A stretch of DNA of 64,000 bases from Ligilactobacillus araffinosus DSM 20653 (lineage in GTDB: Bacteria > Bacillota > Bacilli > Lactobacillales > Lactobacillaceae). The translations under genes and the position numbers were made by a program. The notes under the pieces were generated by a model. It had not been told where the DNA came from and did no database searches. It saw only the letters and a program-made list of their open reading frames with translations. Positions 53,036 to 63,400 of this stretch are shown here, in pieces (position 1 is the stretch's first letter; each line of letters opens with the position of its first letter). The stretch covers positions 273,903 through 337,902 of the forward strand of contig NZ_AYYZ01000029.1 of NCBI RefSeq assembly GCF_001435375.1, given 5' to 3'.

Positions 53036-53941
53036 ATGAATCAAGTAACCGTTATTGGAAGCATCAATCTTGACTGGACAATTCGGGTTGCAAGGATGGC
53101 AAAGCCAGGGGAAACCTTGCATACGAAAGAAATTTTCACGGCCGGTGGCGGAAAAGGTGCCAACCAGGCGATTGCTGCGAAACGTTTGGGGGCTAACACT
53201 TCCTTCATTGGTGCTGTAGGAGAAGACCGGGAAGTAAGTCGAACAATGCTGGAGCTTTTACATGAAGATGGAATCAACTGCCAGGGGATCGCAACATTAC
53301 CCAATCATAAAACAGGTCAAGCATTCGTGATCGTTGACGATGAGAGTGAAAACTTGATTTACGTTCATGGCGGAGCCAATATGGCATTTCAACCTGAACA
53401 CGTTGATCAGAACCGCGACTTGATCACCCATAGCGACTTTTTAGTTGCCCAATTCGAAACTCCAATCGATTGTACAACAGAAGCATTTAAAATCGCCCAT
53501 CAAAATGGCGTTGTGACGATTTTGAATCCTGCACCGGCAATTGATCAAATTCCAGAAGAGTTATTTAAAGTAACCAATATGATTGTTCCAAATGAAACGG
53601 AAGCCGAAGTGATCACCGGAATAAAAATTACTGACCAAGATTCAATGATCAAGGCAGCGGAAAAGTTCCATGCTTTAGGAATTAAAGCCGTTGTGATCAC
53701 GCTTGGAAGTCAAGGAACTTTTTATAGTTATGCCGAAAAGATAGCGATTATTCCAGCGTTAAAAGTCAATGCGGTTGACACAACGGCGGCTGGCGACACC
53801 TTTATTGGTGCATTAAGCAGTGTTTTGAATAAAGATTTCAGTAATTTAGAAGATGCAATCAAATTCAGTAATAAAGCATCATCAATTACAGTTCAACGCT
53901 TCGGTGCGCAGCCTTCAATTCCATATTTAAGGGAAATATAA
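53036..53941 (+). CDS. rbsK: Ribokinase
   Basis: 301 residues. It phosphorylates ribose with ATP to ribose-5-phosphate. PfkB motifs: GSINLDWTIRVARM at the N-terminus, TAGGGKGANQAIAAKRLGA (signature 1), NPAPAIDQIPEE, PNETEAEVITGI, and VDTTAAGDTFIGALSS (signature 2, catalytic Asp). GGAGTG is upstream. It precedes rpe and phosphoketolase, so ribose can feed the phosphoketolase pathway; a ribose isomerase and transporter are not in the window. Confidence 0.95.
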   Translation: MNQVTVIGSINLDWTIRVARMAKPGETLHTKEIFTAGGGKGANQAIAAKRLGANTSFIGAVGEDREVSRTMLELLHEDGINCQGIATLPNHKTGQAFVIVDDESENLIYVHGGANMAFQPEHVDQNRDLITHSDFLVAQFETPIDCTTEAFKIAHQNGVVTILNPAPAIDQIPEELFKVTNMIVPNETEAEVITGIKITDQDSMIKAAEKFHALGIKAVVITLGSQGTFYSYAEKIAIIPALKVNAVDTTAAGDTFIGALSSVLNKDFSNLEDAIKFSNKASSITVQRFGAQPSIPYLREI

Positions 53942-54044
53942 GCCAAGGACATGTAGAGAGAATAGATCGTGAAAAAGATAAAAGTAATTAATTCAGATGT
54001 ATCGTGGATAATTGTCTAAAGTAATTTGACAGGGGTGAAATAAA

Positions 54045-54689
54045 ATGAAAATTGCACCTTCAATTTTAAGTGCAGATATTGCCAACTTAGGAAGAGATGT
54101 GAAGCGTGTTGAGCAGGCTGGCGCGGACTATCTGCATATTGATGTGATGGATGGTAATTTTGTGCCCAATCTTTCGTTTGGAACAAATGTTGTTCGGCAG
54201 TTACGCGGTCAATCATATTTGACTTTTGATGTTCACTTAATGGTTGAACATCCTGAAAGTTGGATCGATGAATTTGCTGCTGCTGGCGCGGATATTATCG
54301 GGGTTCACTACGAAGCCACCCCGCACATTCATCGCGCATTAAGAATGATTCATGAGGCAGGGAAAAAGGCTGAACTGGTAATTTGTCCGGGAACATCGGT
54401 TGCGATGATCACTGATTTACTTTCAGATGTTGAACAGGTTTTAGTGATGACCGTTGATCCAGGATTTGGTGGACAGCATTTCTTACCGTCAATGATACAT
54501 AAAATCAAACAACTTGCAGAAATTAAAGCTCAACAAGGGTTCGCCTATGAAATTGAAGTCGATGGCGGAATTAATGATCAAACAATCGCGCAATGCAAAC
54601 AAGCAGGTGCAACGATTGCCGTTGCAGGATCATTTGTTTATAATCACGAAACACCTGCAATTCAAATTCAAAAATTAAAAGCAGTTTAA
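54045..54689 (+). CDS. rpe: Ribulose-phosphate 3-epimerase
   Basis: 214 residues. It interconverts ribulose-5-phosphate and xylulose-5-phosphate, the phosphoketolase substrate. TIM-barrel motifs: [60 protein letters not shown] and [12 protein letters not shown], containing the metal His/Asp residues. GGGGTG is upstream. It is 26 bases before phosphoketolase. Confidence 0.96.
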   Translation: MKIAPSILSADIANLGRDVKRVEQAGADYLHIDVMDGNFVPNLSFGTNVVRQLRGQSYLTFDVHLMVEHPESWIDEFAAAGADIIGVHYEATPHIHRALRMIHEAGKKAELVICPGTSVAMITDLLSDVEQVLVMTVDPGFGGQHFLPSMIHKIKQLAEIKAQQGFAYEIEVDGGINDQTIAQCKQAGATIAVAGSFVYNHETPAIQIQKLKAV

Positions 54690-54715
54690 AAATCTTAATT
54701 GAAGGGGAAAACAAC

Positions 54716-57107
54716 ATGACGAATACAAAATATGATACAACCGAATATTTAAAAAGTGTTGATGCTTATTGGAGAGCCGCTACTTATCTTTCAGTCGGCC
54801 AATTATTCTTAATGGATAATCCATTGTTACGGCGGGAATTAAAGGCGACGGATGTTAAGCCGAAACCAATTGGTCACTGGGGAACGATTGCGCCACAAAA
54901 CTTTATTTACGCGCACTTGAATCGGGCAATTCAAAAGTATGATTTAAATATGTTCTATATTGAAGGCTCCGGTCACGGCGGCCAAGTAATGGTTTCAAAT
55001 TCATATTTGGATGGCAGCTACTCGGAGATTTATCCACGAATTACGCAGGATGAACAAGGAATGCAGCGACTGTTCAAGCAATTTTCATTTCCAGGCGGGG
55101 TGGCTTCGCATGCCGCTCCGGAAACTCCCGGATCAATTCATGAAGGTGGCGAATTAGGGTACTCACTTTCACACGGGACCGGGGCAATTCTGGATAACCC
55201 AGATGTCATTGCGGCCGTTGAAATTGGTGATGGGGAAGCCGAAACTGGTCCATTGGCAGCTTCATGGTTCTCTGATAAATTCATTAATCCAATCCATGAT
55301 GGTGCGGTATTACCAATTCTTCAAATCAACGGGTTCAAGATTTCAAACCCAACGGTCTTATCGCGGATGAGCGATGAAGATTTAACGAAATATTTTGAAG
55401 GAATGGGCTGGGGACCACATATTGTCAATGTGCATGGCAAAGAATCGATGGAAGCCCACCAAATTATGGCCGCTGCCATGGATGATTGTATCGAAAAGAT
55501 CAAAGCCATCCAAAAGAATGCCCGTGAAAATAATGATGATTCATTACCAACGTGGCCAATGATCATTTTACGAGCACCAAAAGGTTGGACAGGTCCGAAG
55601 AAGGATCTTGATGGCAATCCGATTGAAAATTCATTCCGAGCGCATCAAGTTCCGATTCCAGTTAGCCAAGATCAAATGGGACACAAAGACTTACTGATCA
55701 ACTGGATGGAATCATACAAACCCGAAGAACTGTTTGATGAGGACGGTTATCCAACTGAAATTGTGCGGCAAAATATCCCTGATGCACAACACCGGATGTC
55801 AACGAATCCAATCACAAATGGTGGTATTCATCCGAAGACTTTGAATCTGCCAGATTACCGTGATTTTGCGTTGGAAGTTGAAAAACAGGGCCATGGTCAA
55901 TTTAAAGCCGAGGATATGGTTACGTGGGGCAAGTATTTAGCCGAAGTTGAAAAGTTGAATCCAACCAATTTCCGGGCATTTGGACCGGACGAAACCAAGT
56001 CGAATAAGTTATTCCAAATGTTAGATGATGGCAAGCGGCAATGGATGGAAGAAATTCACGAACCAAACGATGAAAATATGGCGCATGCGGGCCGCAATAT
56101 TGATTCCCAGCTTTCAGAACATCAATGTGAAGGCTGGCTTGAAGGCTATGTTTTGACTGGCCGGCACGGGATGTTTGCATCATACGAAGCCTTTACCCGG
56201 GTCATTGATTCGATGTTGACTCAACATTTCAAATGGATCCGGAAAGCCGATGAACTTGATTGGCATCATGATTATCCATCATTGAATATCGTCAACGCTT
56301 CAAATTCATTCCAACAAGATCATAATGGTTAACACCCATCAGGATCCAGGAATGTTAACGCATATGGCAGAAAAGAAGGGTAAGTACGTTCGTGAATACA
56401 CTCCATGTGATACGAATACTTTACTTGCCGTTGGCGACAAAGCATTTACTGAACGCAATGTGATCAATCTGATTGTGACTTCAAAGCATCCGCGGTTCCA
56501 ATGGTTTACGGCCGATGAAGCCCATGAATTAGTTATGAATGGATTGAAGTATGTTGACTGGGCATCAACAGACCAGAATGCTGAACCAGATGTGGTAATT
56601 GCCAGTGCCGGAACTGAACCGACAACGGAAGCGATGGCGGCTGTAAGTATCTTGCATGAAACATTCCCTGAATTAAAGATTCGGACGATCAACGTGGTTG
56701 ACATTTTACGGTTGCGTTCACCAGAAATCGATTCACGAGGATTATCAGATGAAGAATTCGATAGTTTCTTCACGAAAGATAAGCCTGTGATCTTTGCATT
56801 CCACGGTTTCGAAGATTTATTGCAAAGTATGTTCTTTAACCGGCATAACCACAATTTGCATCCTCACGGTTATCGTGAAGAAGGTGACATTACCACGCCA
56901 TTTGATATGCGGGTCTTGAATCATCTTGACCGGTTCCATTTAGCCAAGGATGCGATCATGCAGGTTCCAGGATACAAGGAAAAGGCAGCACCATTTGTTC
57001 AAAAGATGGATGACATGATCAATAAGCATAACCAATACATTCGTGACAACGGCAAGGATATGTTGGAAGTTACGGAATGGCGTTGGAAAGATGTTAACCC
57101 AAAATAG
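54716..57107 (+). pseudogene. xpkA: Phosphoketolase (X5P/F6P), split by a +1 frameshift
   Basis: The key enzyme of heterofermentation: it splits xylulose-5-phosphate with phosphate into acetyl phosphate and glyceraldehyde-3-phosphate, using thiamine diphosphate. The first frame (54716-56332, 538 residues) has [54 protein letters not shown] and [16 protein letters not shown] (ThDP site). It stops at GGT TAA inside the conserved [16 protein letters not shown] block. The rest (from about 56333, frame of ATG 56325) goes on [17 protein letters not shown] to [12 protein letters not shown]. Removing one A at 56331-56332 restores HNGYTHQDPG and a normal total of about 798 residues. Base composition is the same on both sides. 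Sequencing error, mutation or recoding are all possible. Confidence 0.9.
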
Positions 57108-57127
57108 ATGTGGTAGTAAAAAGAAGG

Positions 57128-57285
57128 TATGACCAAACGTTAAAAACAAGCGTGGTGGAAGCAGAAAAACGAATGAATCGCGGAACATAAATTCGGAGTT
57201 TTTCAAACTTCACTAGTTTCGTGTCGAAACTCATTTGCGGATATAACAAAGAGGTTGCGACTTTACGTCACAACCTCTTTTGGTT
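57128..57285 (+). repeat. Dispersed 3'-UTR element, copy C
   Basis: It begins about 20 bases after the phosphoketolase stop. ACCAAACGTTAAAAACAAGC, GTGGTGGAAGCAGAAAAA, TTCACTAGTTTCGTGTCGAA and TTGCGGATATAAC match copies A and B; the GCTTGTTTTGG block is missing. AGTTTCG, TGT loop, CGAAACT is a perfect hairpin where A and B have AGCTT/GTAGCT. It ends in the terminator at 57248. Confidence 0.75.
57248..57285. terminator. Intrinsic terminator after phosphoketolase
   Basis: AAAGAGGTTGCGAC, TTTAC loop, GTCACAACCTCTTTT. It is closely similar to the terminator at 1128-1162. Confidence 0.9.
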
Positions 57286-57346
57286 ATTTCTCAATAATTA
57301 GTTCAAAGTTATTTTAAATTCACTTTTGTATCGTACCAGATATTGA

Positions 57347-57352
57347 TATAAT
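57347..57352 (+). promoter_or_regulatory. -10 box of lepA promoter
   Basis: TATAAT about 40 bases before the lepA ATG; -35 (TTTTGT near 57324) is weak. Confidence 0.45.
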
Positions 57353-57391
57353 AAAGATTAGACATTATTGGACGAAAGTGAGGACGCACGA

Positions 57392-59227
57392 ATGGATTTG
57401 GAAAAAATGAAAGAGCGTCAGCGGCATATTCGCAACTTTTCAATTGTTGCGCATATTGATCACGGGAAATCAACGCTTGCCGATCGAATCCTTGAAATGA
57501 CCGATACGGTTTCAAAACGTGAGATGCAGGACCAATTACTTGATACAATGGATCTTGAACGCGAACGGGGGATTACGATTAAGCTGAATGCAGTTGAATT
57601 GCATTATAAGGCCAAGGACGGGGAGACGTATATTTTTCACCTGATTGATACCCCCGGACACGTTGATTTTTCTTACGAAGTTTCACGATCACTCGCTGCT
57701 TGTGAAGGAGCGGTGTTAGTTGTTGATGCTACGCAAGGGGTTGAAGCCCAAACGTTAGCGAACGTTTACTTAGCGCTTGATGACGACTTGGAAATTTTAC
57801 CAGTCATTAATAAGATCGATTTGCCTTCAGCTCAACCTGATAAGGTCAAAGAACAAATTGAAAATGACATTGGTTTAGATGCTTCAGATGCTGATTTGAT
57901 TTCTGCCAAAACAGGTCTTGGTGTTGATAAAGTTCTTGAAGATATTGTTAATAAAATTCCGGCACCAGACGGCGATCTTGAAAAGCCGCTGAAAGCGTTG
58001 ATTTTTGATTCGGTTTACGATGATTATCGCGGAGTAGTTTTAAGTGTTCGGATTAAAGAAGGGACGGTTAAACCAGGCGACAAAATTTTATTGATGAATA
58101 GCGGTGCAAAATATGAGGTTACCGAAGTTGGGGTGAACTCACCGAAACCGTTAAAGCGTGATATGCTGATTGCCGGGGACGTTGGTTATATCACGGCTTC
58201 AATCAAGGATATTCAAGATACTCGAGTGGGGGACACTGTGACGAACGCGGATAATCCAACTGATGAACCGCTAGCTGGTTACCGTGAAATGAGCCCGATG
58301 GTTTATTCTGGACTTTATCCAACCGACAACGCTAAATATAATGATTTACGCGAAGCACTTGAAAAATTAAAACTCAATGATGCGGCCCTCGAATTTGAAC
58401 CCGAAACATCGCAAGCTCTTGGGTTTGGTTTCCGATGCGGTTTCTTAGGATTGCTTCACATGGACGTCATTCAGGAACGGCTTGAGCGCGAGTTTAATCT
58501 GGAGCTGATCACAACGGCGCCATCAGTAACATATGATGTTGAATTGACTGATGGCAGTCACGTAGCGGTTACGAACCCAGCTGAAATGCCTGAAACAACG
58601 ATGATCAAGCAGATTAACGAACCATATGTCCGGGCGGAAATTATGGTTCCAAATGACTATGTCGGGGCCGTAATGGAACTTTGTCAACGTAAACGGGGAC
58701 AATTCGTCACCATGGAATACCTTGATGACAACCGGGTAAATGTTATTTATCAAATGCCGCTTGCCGAAATCATCTTTGATTTCTTTGATAAGTTGAAGTC
58801 AAGCACGCGTGGTTATGCTTCGCTTGATTATGAATTAGACGGGACCCAGCCAAGTGAATTAGCAAAAATCGATATTCTATTGAATGGGGACAGGGTTGAT
58901 GCTTTAAGTTTCATTTCTCACAAGGAATTTGCTGAAAAACGGGCACGGTCGATCGTTGAAAAGTTGAAGAAGATTATCCCACGGCAAAACTTTGAAATTC
59001 CGATTCAAGCCGCAATTGGTGCCAAAATTATTGCGCGAACCAATATTAAGGCCTACCGGAAAGATGTTACTGCCCGAATTCATACTGGGGATCCCGATCG
59101 GCGGGCAAAATTACTTGATAAGCAGAAGCGAGGAAAGAAGCGAATGAAGGCTTTAGGAAAAGTTGAAGTACCACAACAAGCCTTTATGGCAGTTTTAAAG
59201 ACGGATGATGAAAGCGATGCAAAATAA
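57392..59227 (+). CDS. lepA: Elongation factor 4 (back-translocating GTPase)
   Basis: 611 residues. A ribosome-bound GTPase. G-domain motifs: [16 protein letters not shown] (G1), ERGITIK (G2), [11 protein letters not shown] (G3), NKIDLP (G4) and SAKTG (G5). Domain II, an EF-G-like [20 protein letters not shown] and the LepA-specific C-terminal domain ([33 protein letters not shown]) follow. The start ATG at 57392 has GTGAGG upstream; a TTG 24 bases earlier is in frame but overlaps that site. Confidence 0.97.
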   Translation: MDLEKMKERQRHIRNFSIVAHIDHGKSTLADRILEMTDTVSKREMQDQLLDTMDLERERGITIKLNAVELHYKAKDGETYIFHLIDTPGHVDFSYEVSRSLAACEGAVLVVDATQGVEAQTLANVYLALDDDLEILPVINKIDLPSAQPDKVKEQIENDIGLDASDADLISAKTGLGVDKVLEDIVNKIPAPDGDLEKPLKALIFDSVYDDYRGVVLSVRIKEGTVKPGDKILLMNSGAKYEVTEVGVNSPKPLKRDMLIAGDVGYITASIKDIQDTRVGDTVTNADNPTDEPLAGYREMSPMVYSGLYPTDNAKYNDLREALEKLKLNDAALEFEPETSQALGFGFRCGFLGLLHMDVIQERLEREFNLELITTAPSVTYDVELTDGSHVAVTNPAEMPETTMIKQINEPYVRAEIMVPNDYVGAVMELCQRKRGQFVTMEYLDDNRVNVIYQMPLAEIIFDFFDKLKSSTRGYASLDYELDGTQPSELAKIDILLNGDRVDALSFISHKEFAEKRARSIVEKLKKIIPRQNFEIPIQAAIGAKIIARTNIKAYRKDVTARIHTGDPDRRAKLLDKQKRGKKRMKALGKVEVPQQAFMAVLKTDDESDAK

Positions 59228-59474
59228 TCAAATTCGAAATGCTCAAATGGGAATGATCGTTGCCGTTGTAATCCAAATCATTTTATGTATTTTAAATGTT
59301 AAATTATTTGGAATCGTTACAGGGCTGCTTGTGATCTATGTGATTTACGGATTAGTCAAAATTAAAAAGGATTCCGAATACTGGATTAAACTGCAACGGG
59401 TAACAACGGTTGTGATTATCCTTGAATTTCTTTTTGGATTTTCAGTGGAGTACTTATTTAAAAATGTGATTTAA
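59217..59474 (+). CDS. Small membrane protein overlapping lepA
   Basis: 85 residues with three hydrophobic stretches (about 8-28, 29-45, 60-78). It overlaps the lepA 3' end. The start is uncertain: ATG at 59217 ([11 protein letters not shown]) or 59205/59208; none has a strong ribosome site, so translation may depend on coupling with lepA. A terminator follows directly, which supports a real gene in the lepA transcript. Family unknown. Confidence 0.55.
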   Translation: MQNNQIRNAQMGMIVAVVIQIILCILNVKLFGIVTGLLVIYVIYGLVKIKKDSEYWIKLQRVTTVVIILEFLFGFSVEYLFKNVI

Positions 59475-59513
59475 CAAAAACAGGTTGAAACATCAGTTTC
59501 AACCTGTTTTTGT
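59473..59513. terminator. Bidirectional intrinsic terminator
   Basis: AACAAAAACAGGTTGAAAC, ATCA loop, GTTTCAACCTGTTTTTGTT; perfect stem between lepA unit and the convergent regulator gene. Confidence 0.92.
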
Positions 59514-60322
59514 TATTTTTGTTTCGGCAAACTTTCCACGATCAACGTAGCAGTTTCTTCAATCGATTTATGAGCAACGTTGATTACAAGACATCCTAAT
59601 TTACGGTAAAGTTCGTTAGCGGCATTCAGTTCGCTTTCGATGTTTCCAAGATCTGAGTATTGGGTATTCGGATCAAGCCCATAAGCAATCATCCGTTGTT
59701 TACGAATATCATTTAAAATCTCAGGGTCATTTGTTAAACCAAAAATTTTATTCTTGTCGACTTTAAAAAGTTCATCTGGAATTTTGGTATGTGGAACTAA
59801 TGGCAAGTTAGCAACCTTATATCCTAGGTTTGCAAGGTAAAGCGAAAGCGGCGTCTTAGAAGTCCGCGAAACGCCTAAAAGTACGATGTCAGCCTTCGTG
59901 AAACCAGATGGGTCTTTACCGTCATCGTAATTTACGGCAAATTCGATTGCTTCGATTTTCTTGAAGTAATCCTTATCTGTTTCATGGTTGATTCCGGGCT
60001 TGCGAAGTGGTTTTTCATTTGTTTGCTTTTCAAGTTCGGTTAATAGATTACCAACAGCATCATAGTGATTTAGACCGTTTTTGACGCAAAACTCATTTGT
60101 ATGTTCCGTTAAGTCTTTCGTAATGAACGTATGAATAATGAATGCATGATCACGCTTAGCCGAATTTAAGATTCCTTGTAAGATCGAGACCGTTGTAATA
60201 AACGGAAACCGTTTGATTTCAAACTTAGTTTTGGGGAATTGGACGGTAACGGCTTGCGCAAGGCTGAGCGCTGTTGCCCCAATTGAATCTGATACGACGT
60301 AAATTTTAACATTTGACTCCAT
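59513..60322 (-). CDS. PEP synthase/PPDK regulatory kinase-phosphorylase (DUF299)
   Basis: 269 residues. Such proteins switch pyruvate phosphate dikinase or PEP synthase off by ADP-dependent phosphorylation and on by phosphate-dependent removal. IYVVSDSIGATALSLAQAV at the N-terminus and the P-loop-like VLLGVSRTSKTPLSLYLA are the family signatures, followed by YKVANLPLVP and FGLTNDPEILNDIRKQRM. The ATG has AAGGAGG upstream and a cre-like palindrome just before it. The target enzyme is not encoded in the window. Confidence 0.92.
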   Translation of the reverse strand: MESNVKIYVVSDSIGATALSLAQAVTVQFPKTKFEIKRFPFITTVSILQGILNSAKRDHAFIIHTFITKDLTEHTNEFCVKNGLNHYDAVGNLLTELEKQTNEKPLRKPGINHETDKDYFKKIEAIEFAVNYDDGKDPSGFTKADIVLLGVSRTSKTPLSLYLANLGYKVANLPLVPHTKIPDELFKVDKNKIFGLTNDPEILNDIRKQRMIAYGLDPNTQYSDLGNIESELNAANELYRKLGCLVINVAHKSIEETATLIVESLPKQK

Positions 60323-60337
60323 GAAAATCCTCCTTGC

Positions 60338-60352
60338 ATAAAAGCGCTTTAT
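60338..60352 (-). promoter_or_regulatory. cre-like palindrome upstream of the regulator gene
   Basis: ATAAAAGCGCTTTAT is palindromic around AGCGCT and lies just before the ribosome site (rc AAGGAGG). It suggests catabolite control of the regulator gene. Confidence 0.55.
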
Positions 60353-60484
60353 TTACTTGTATTATAATGTTTATTAGGGTTGTTTGTCTAGATTCAAAGG
60401 AATTAATATGGGAATTTTTAAAAAGTGTTATGCTGGTTGAAATGATATAATCTAGATAAGATTTACATAGAAAGGGCTTATTTT

Positions 60485-63400
60485 ATGGGAGTTCAATTTG
60501 TTTTGGGTAAGGCATCGATGGATCATGAAGCGGTAATGCACCAGCAACTTTCAGCGTGGCTGCAAACGGATCCGGGTGCGCAATTCTTTTATTTAGTTCC
60601 AGAACATATCAAATTCGAATCAGAAGTTAACGTCCTTAATTATTTGCGAAAGGAAAAGCAAACACAATTTTTTGCCAGTGCGAACGTGCAAGTTTTGTCA
60701 TTCACCCGGTTTGCATGGTTCTTTTTGCGCAATTCATCGGTATTAAACCGCCAAAATTTAAGTCAAACAGGCTTGGCGATGTTGGTCACGCACCTATTGA
60801 ATAAAATTCAAAAGCAAGATTTAACGATTTTTAGCAGTGAACAAAATCAGGCGGGTTTTGCTGCCAAATTAGCTGACCAGCTTGTTGAATTTCGGTTAAG
60901 CGGGTTTGAACCGGAAGATTTATTTGAAATGCAAAAGGCCGCTGTGAAGCAGCGTCAATCAAATTTGGCAGACAAGTTAGGTGATTTAGCGGTTATTTAT
61001 CGGGAATTTTTGAACGCGAAGGTCAATGGGCAGCAGCTGCTTGACCAATTTCTTGATCCGGCCAAATTAATGGACCTCTTATTTGAAGAATTGCAGCGAC
61101 TTGATTTGAGTCATCAATACTTTTTAATCAGTGGTTTTGACCAGTTTAATGCCCGTGAAATCAAAATTTTAAAGCATTTAATGCAAAATGCGCATGACGT
61201 GATGATCAGTTTGCCATTAGATGATCTGGCATCCAAAAAATTGCCACGCCCCAATGAACTTTTTTACCGTCCAGCCAAACTTTACCAGCGGTTACGGCAT
61301 TTGGTTCCGGCAAAGAATATCAAAGTGCGGTGGGCGTTAACTCCTCGAGTAAATTCAAGTCTGCAAAAGCTTGAAGATTATTGGATCACCAACCATCGAA
61401 TCGGTGCCCAATCAAACGTTGAGCTTTCTCAAGATGAAAAACAGCAAATTTCAATTACTCAAACAGTTGACCGAATTAGTGAAGTGAAGTGGGTTGCCGG
61501 TAAAATTCGGCGCATGGTTGCTGAAAGTCAGCAAACGGATCACCCATACGAATACCGCGACTTTTTGGTTTTAACACCTGATACGTCGAAATATCAGAAC
61601 TTGATCGAACCGGTTTTTGAACAATTTCAAATTCCACTGTTTACGGACCTGACCCAAACGATGGCCTCGCACCCATTAGTTGAATTCATCCTTGCATTAT
61701 TTGATGTTCAACAACATGGATTTAATTACCAGTCGATCATGCGGTTTTTGAAGACGGAATTGTTTATTCCAAAGCAAATTATTAAGGGCCGGACCTTGGA
61801 ATTAATGCGGAAACGCGAGCAACAATGGTTGCAAGATCATTCGAATAGTAAGTCATTGATTCCAACTGATGCTGAAGAAGTTGAACTTCGAAGGGCGGCA
61901 ACGTATCGGAATACGCTTGATGTGGTTGAAAATTATTTGTTAGCGCATGGAATTCAAACAAAGTCTGCTTGGCAAAAAGAATGGATCGTCCAAGAATTGC
62001 CATTGAATGAAAAGGAAACAACGGAAGAATTGCTTGAACGTGAACGGCAATTGACGATCAATCGGAATGCAAATTTGTTACGGAAACAAGTTCTAGAGTT
62101 ATTTGAAAGTTATCAACAAGCTTTAAAACATGTTAAAACGGGGCGGGATTTTGCCATTGTATTGTATCGGACGCTTGATAAAGCTGAAGTATCAGAAACT
62201 TTACGGCAATGGCAGCAAGGTGCTCAACAGATTTTGAGCGAAAATCATCAGGCAACGGATGCAACGCTGCATGGCAATGCGGTTGATCCTACCCGGCCTG
62301 AACAGGTTTGGAACGTCTTTTGTCAGTTAATGGATGAATACGTTATGGCCCTTGGTGACGAACCCTTTGATCGTGAACTGTTTATTAATATCTTCCAAAG
62401 CGGATTTGAAACCGCATCATATAAACGAGTTCCATCAACGCTTGATCAGGTGATTTTTTCGCAAAGCGGGAATGCTCAGATGCAGAATCGCAAAATTGCG
62501 TTTGTGATTGGCGCAACCGATGATGTGATGCCGGCAAAAGTTGACGACCAAAAGTTGCTTTCAGAAGATGATCGGAACGTTTTAAATGACATTTGGAATT
62601 CTACGGCAAATGATGATAAGTTTTTGCCAGAAACATGCGAAATGCGCATGGCCGAAGAACCATTTACAAATTACATCGCATTCATGAGTCCAAGTGAGCA
62701 ATTGTATTTTTCATATCCAATCAACGATTCTGATGGGGCAGAATTGAAATTATCGGGTTATGTTAAAAAAATTAAGGATGATCTCAATATTCCAGTTACT
62801 AAATTAGATTTGATTGCCCCTAATTATGGATCAGAAATCATTCAGTATATTGGGACGCCGATGACGACCATTAATGAGCTGTTGCGACTGAGTCGAGAAT
62901 TACAGCGGCAAAAAGTCCAATTATCACCGGAATGGTCGACAATCTATAATTATGTCAAACAGCAAGATCCGCAACGCGTATTGCGAATCTTTAACAGTTT
63001 GAATTACTCAAATGATGTTTTGCCAGGAACGCCGGTTGATGAAAATGGACATAAAAAGCTTGATGAGTCCTTGGTTAAAGAACTTTACGGCAATGAGATC
63101 TTTGGTTCGATTTCCCGACTTGAAACCTACTTTAAGAATCCATATGAATATTTCTTAAAGTACGGGTTAGCATTGAAGCCACGGACAATTTTTGAACCAA
63201 CAAGTGCCAATGTTGGTGATTTCTTCCATGATGTAATGGCAGTCTTGATCGATCATTTGCAACAGGATGGAGCAACCTTATCAACGTTGAAGTCTGATGA
63301 TTTTGATCAATTGCTTGGTCAAGTATTGGGTGAAATCAGTGCGCTTGATGAATTCGATGTCTTTAAGCAAACTGCGCGGAATCGTTATTTACAACGGCGG

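Noticed and set aside
56339-56854. 171-codon open frame on the minus strand
   Set aside because: Antisense to phosphoketolase; composition reflects the sense codons and no ribosome site is seen.
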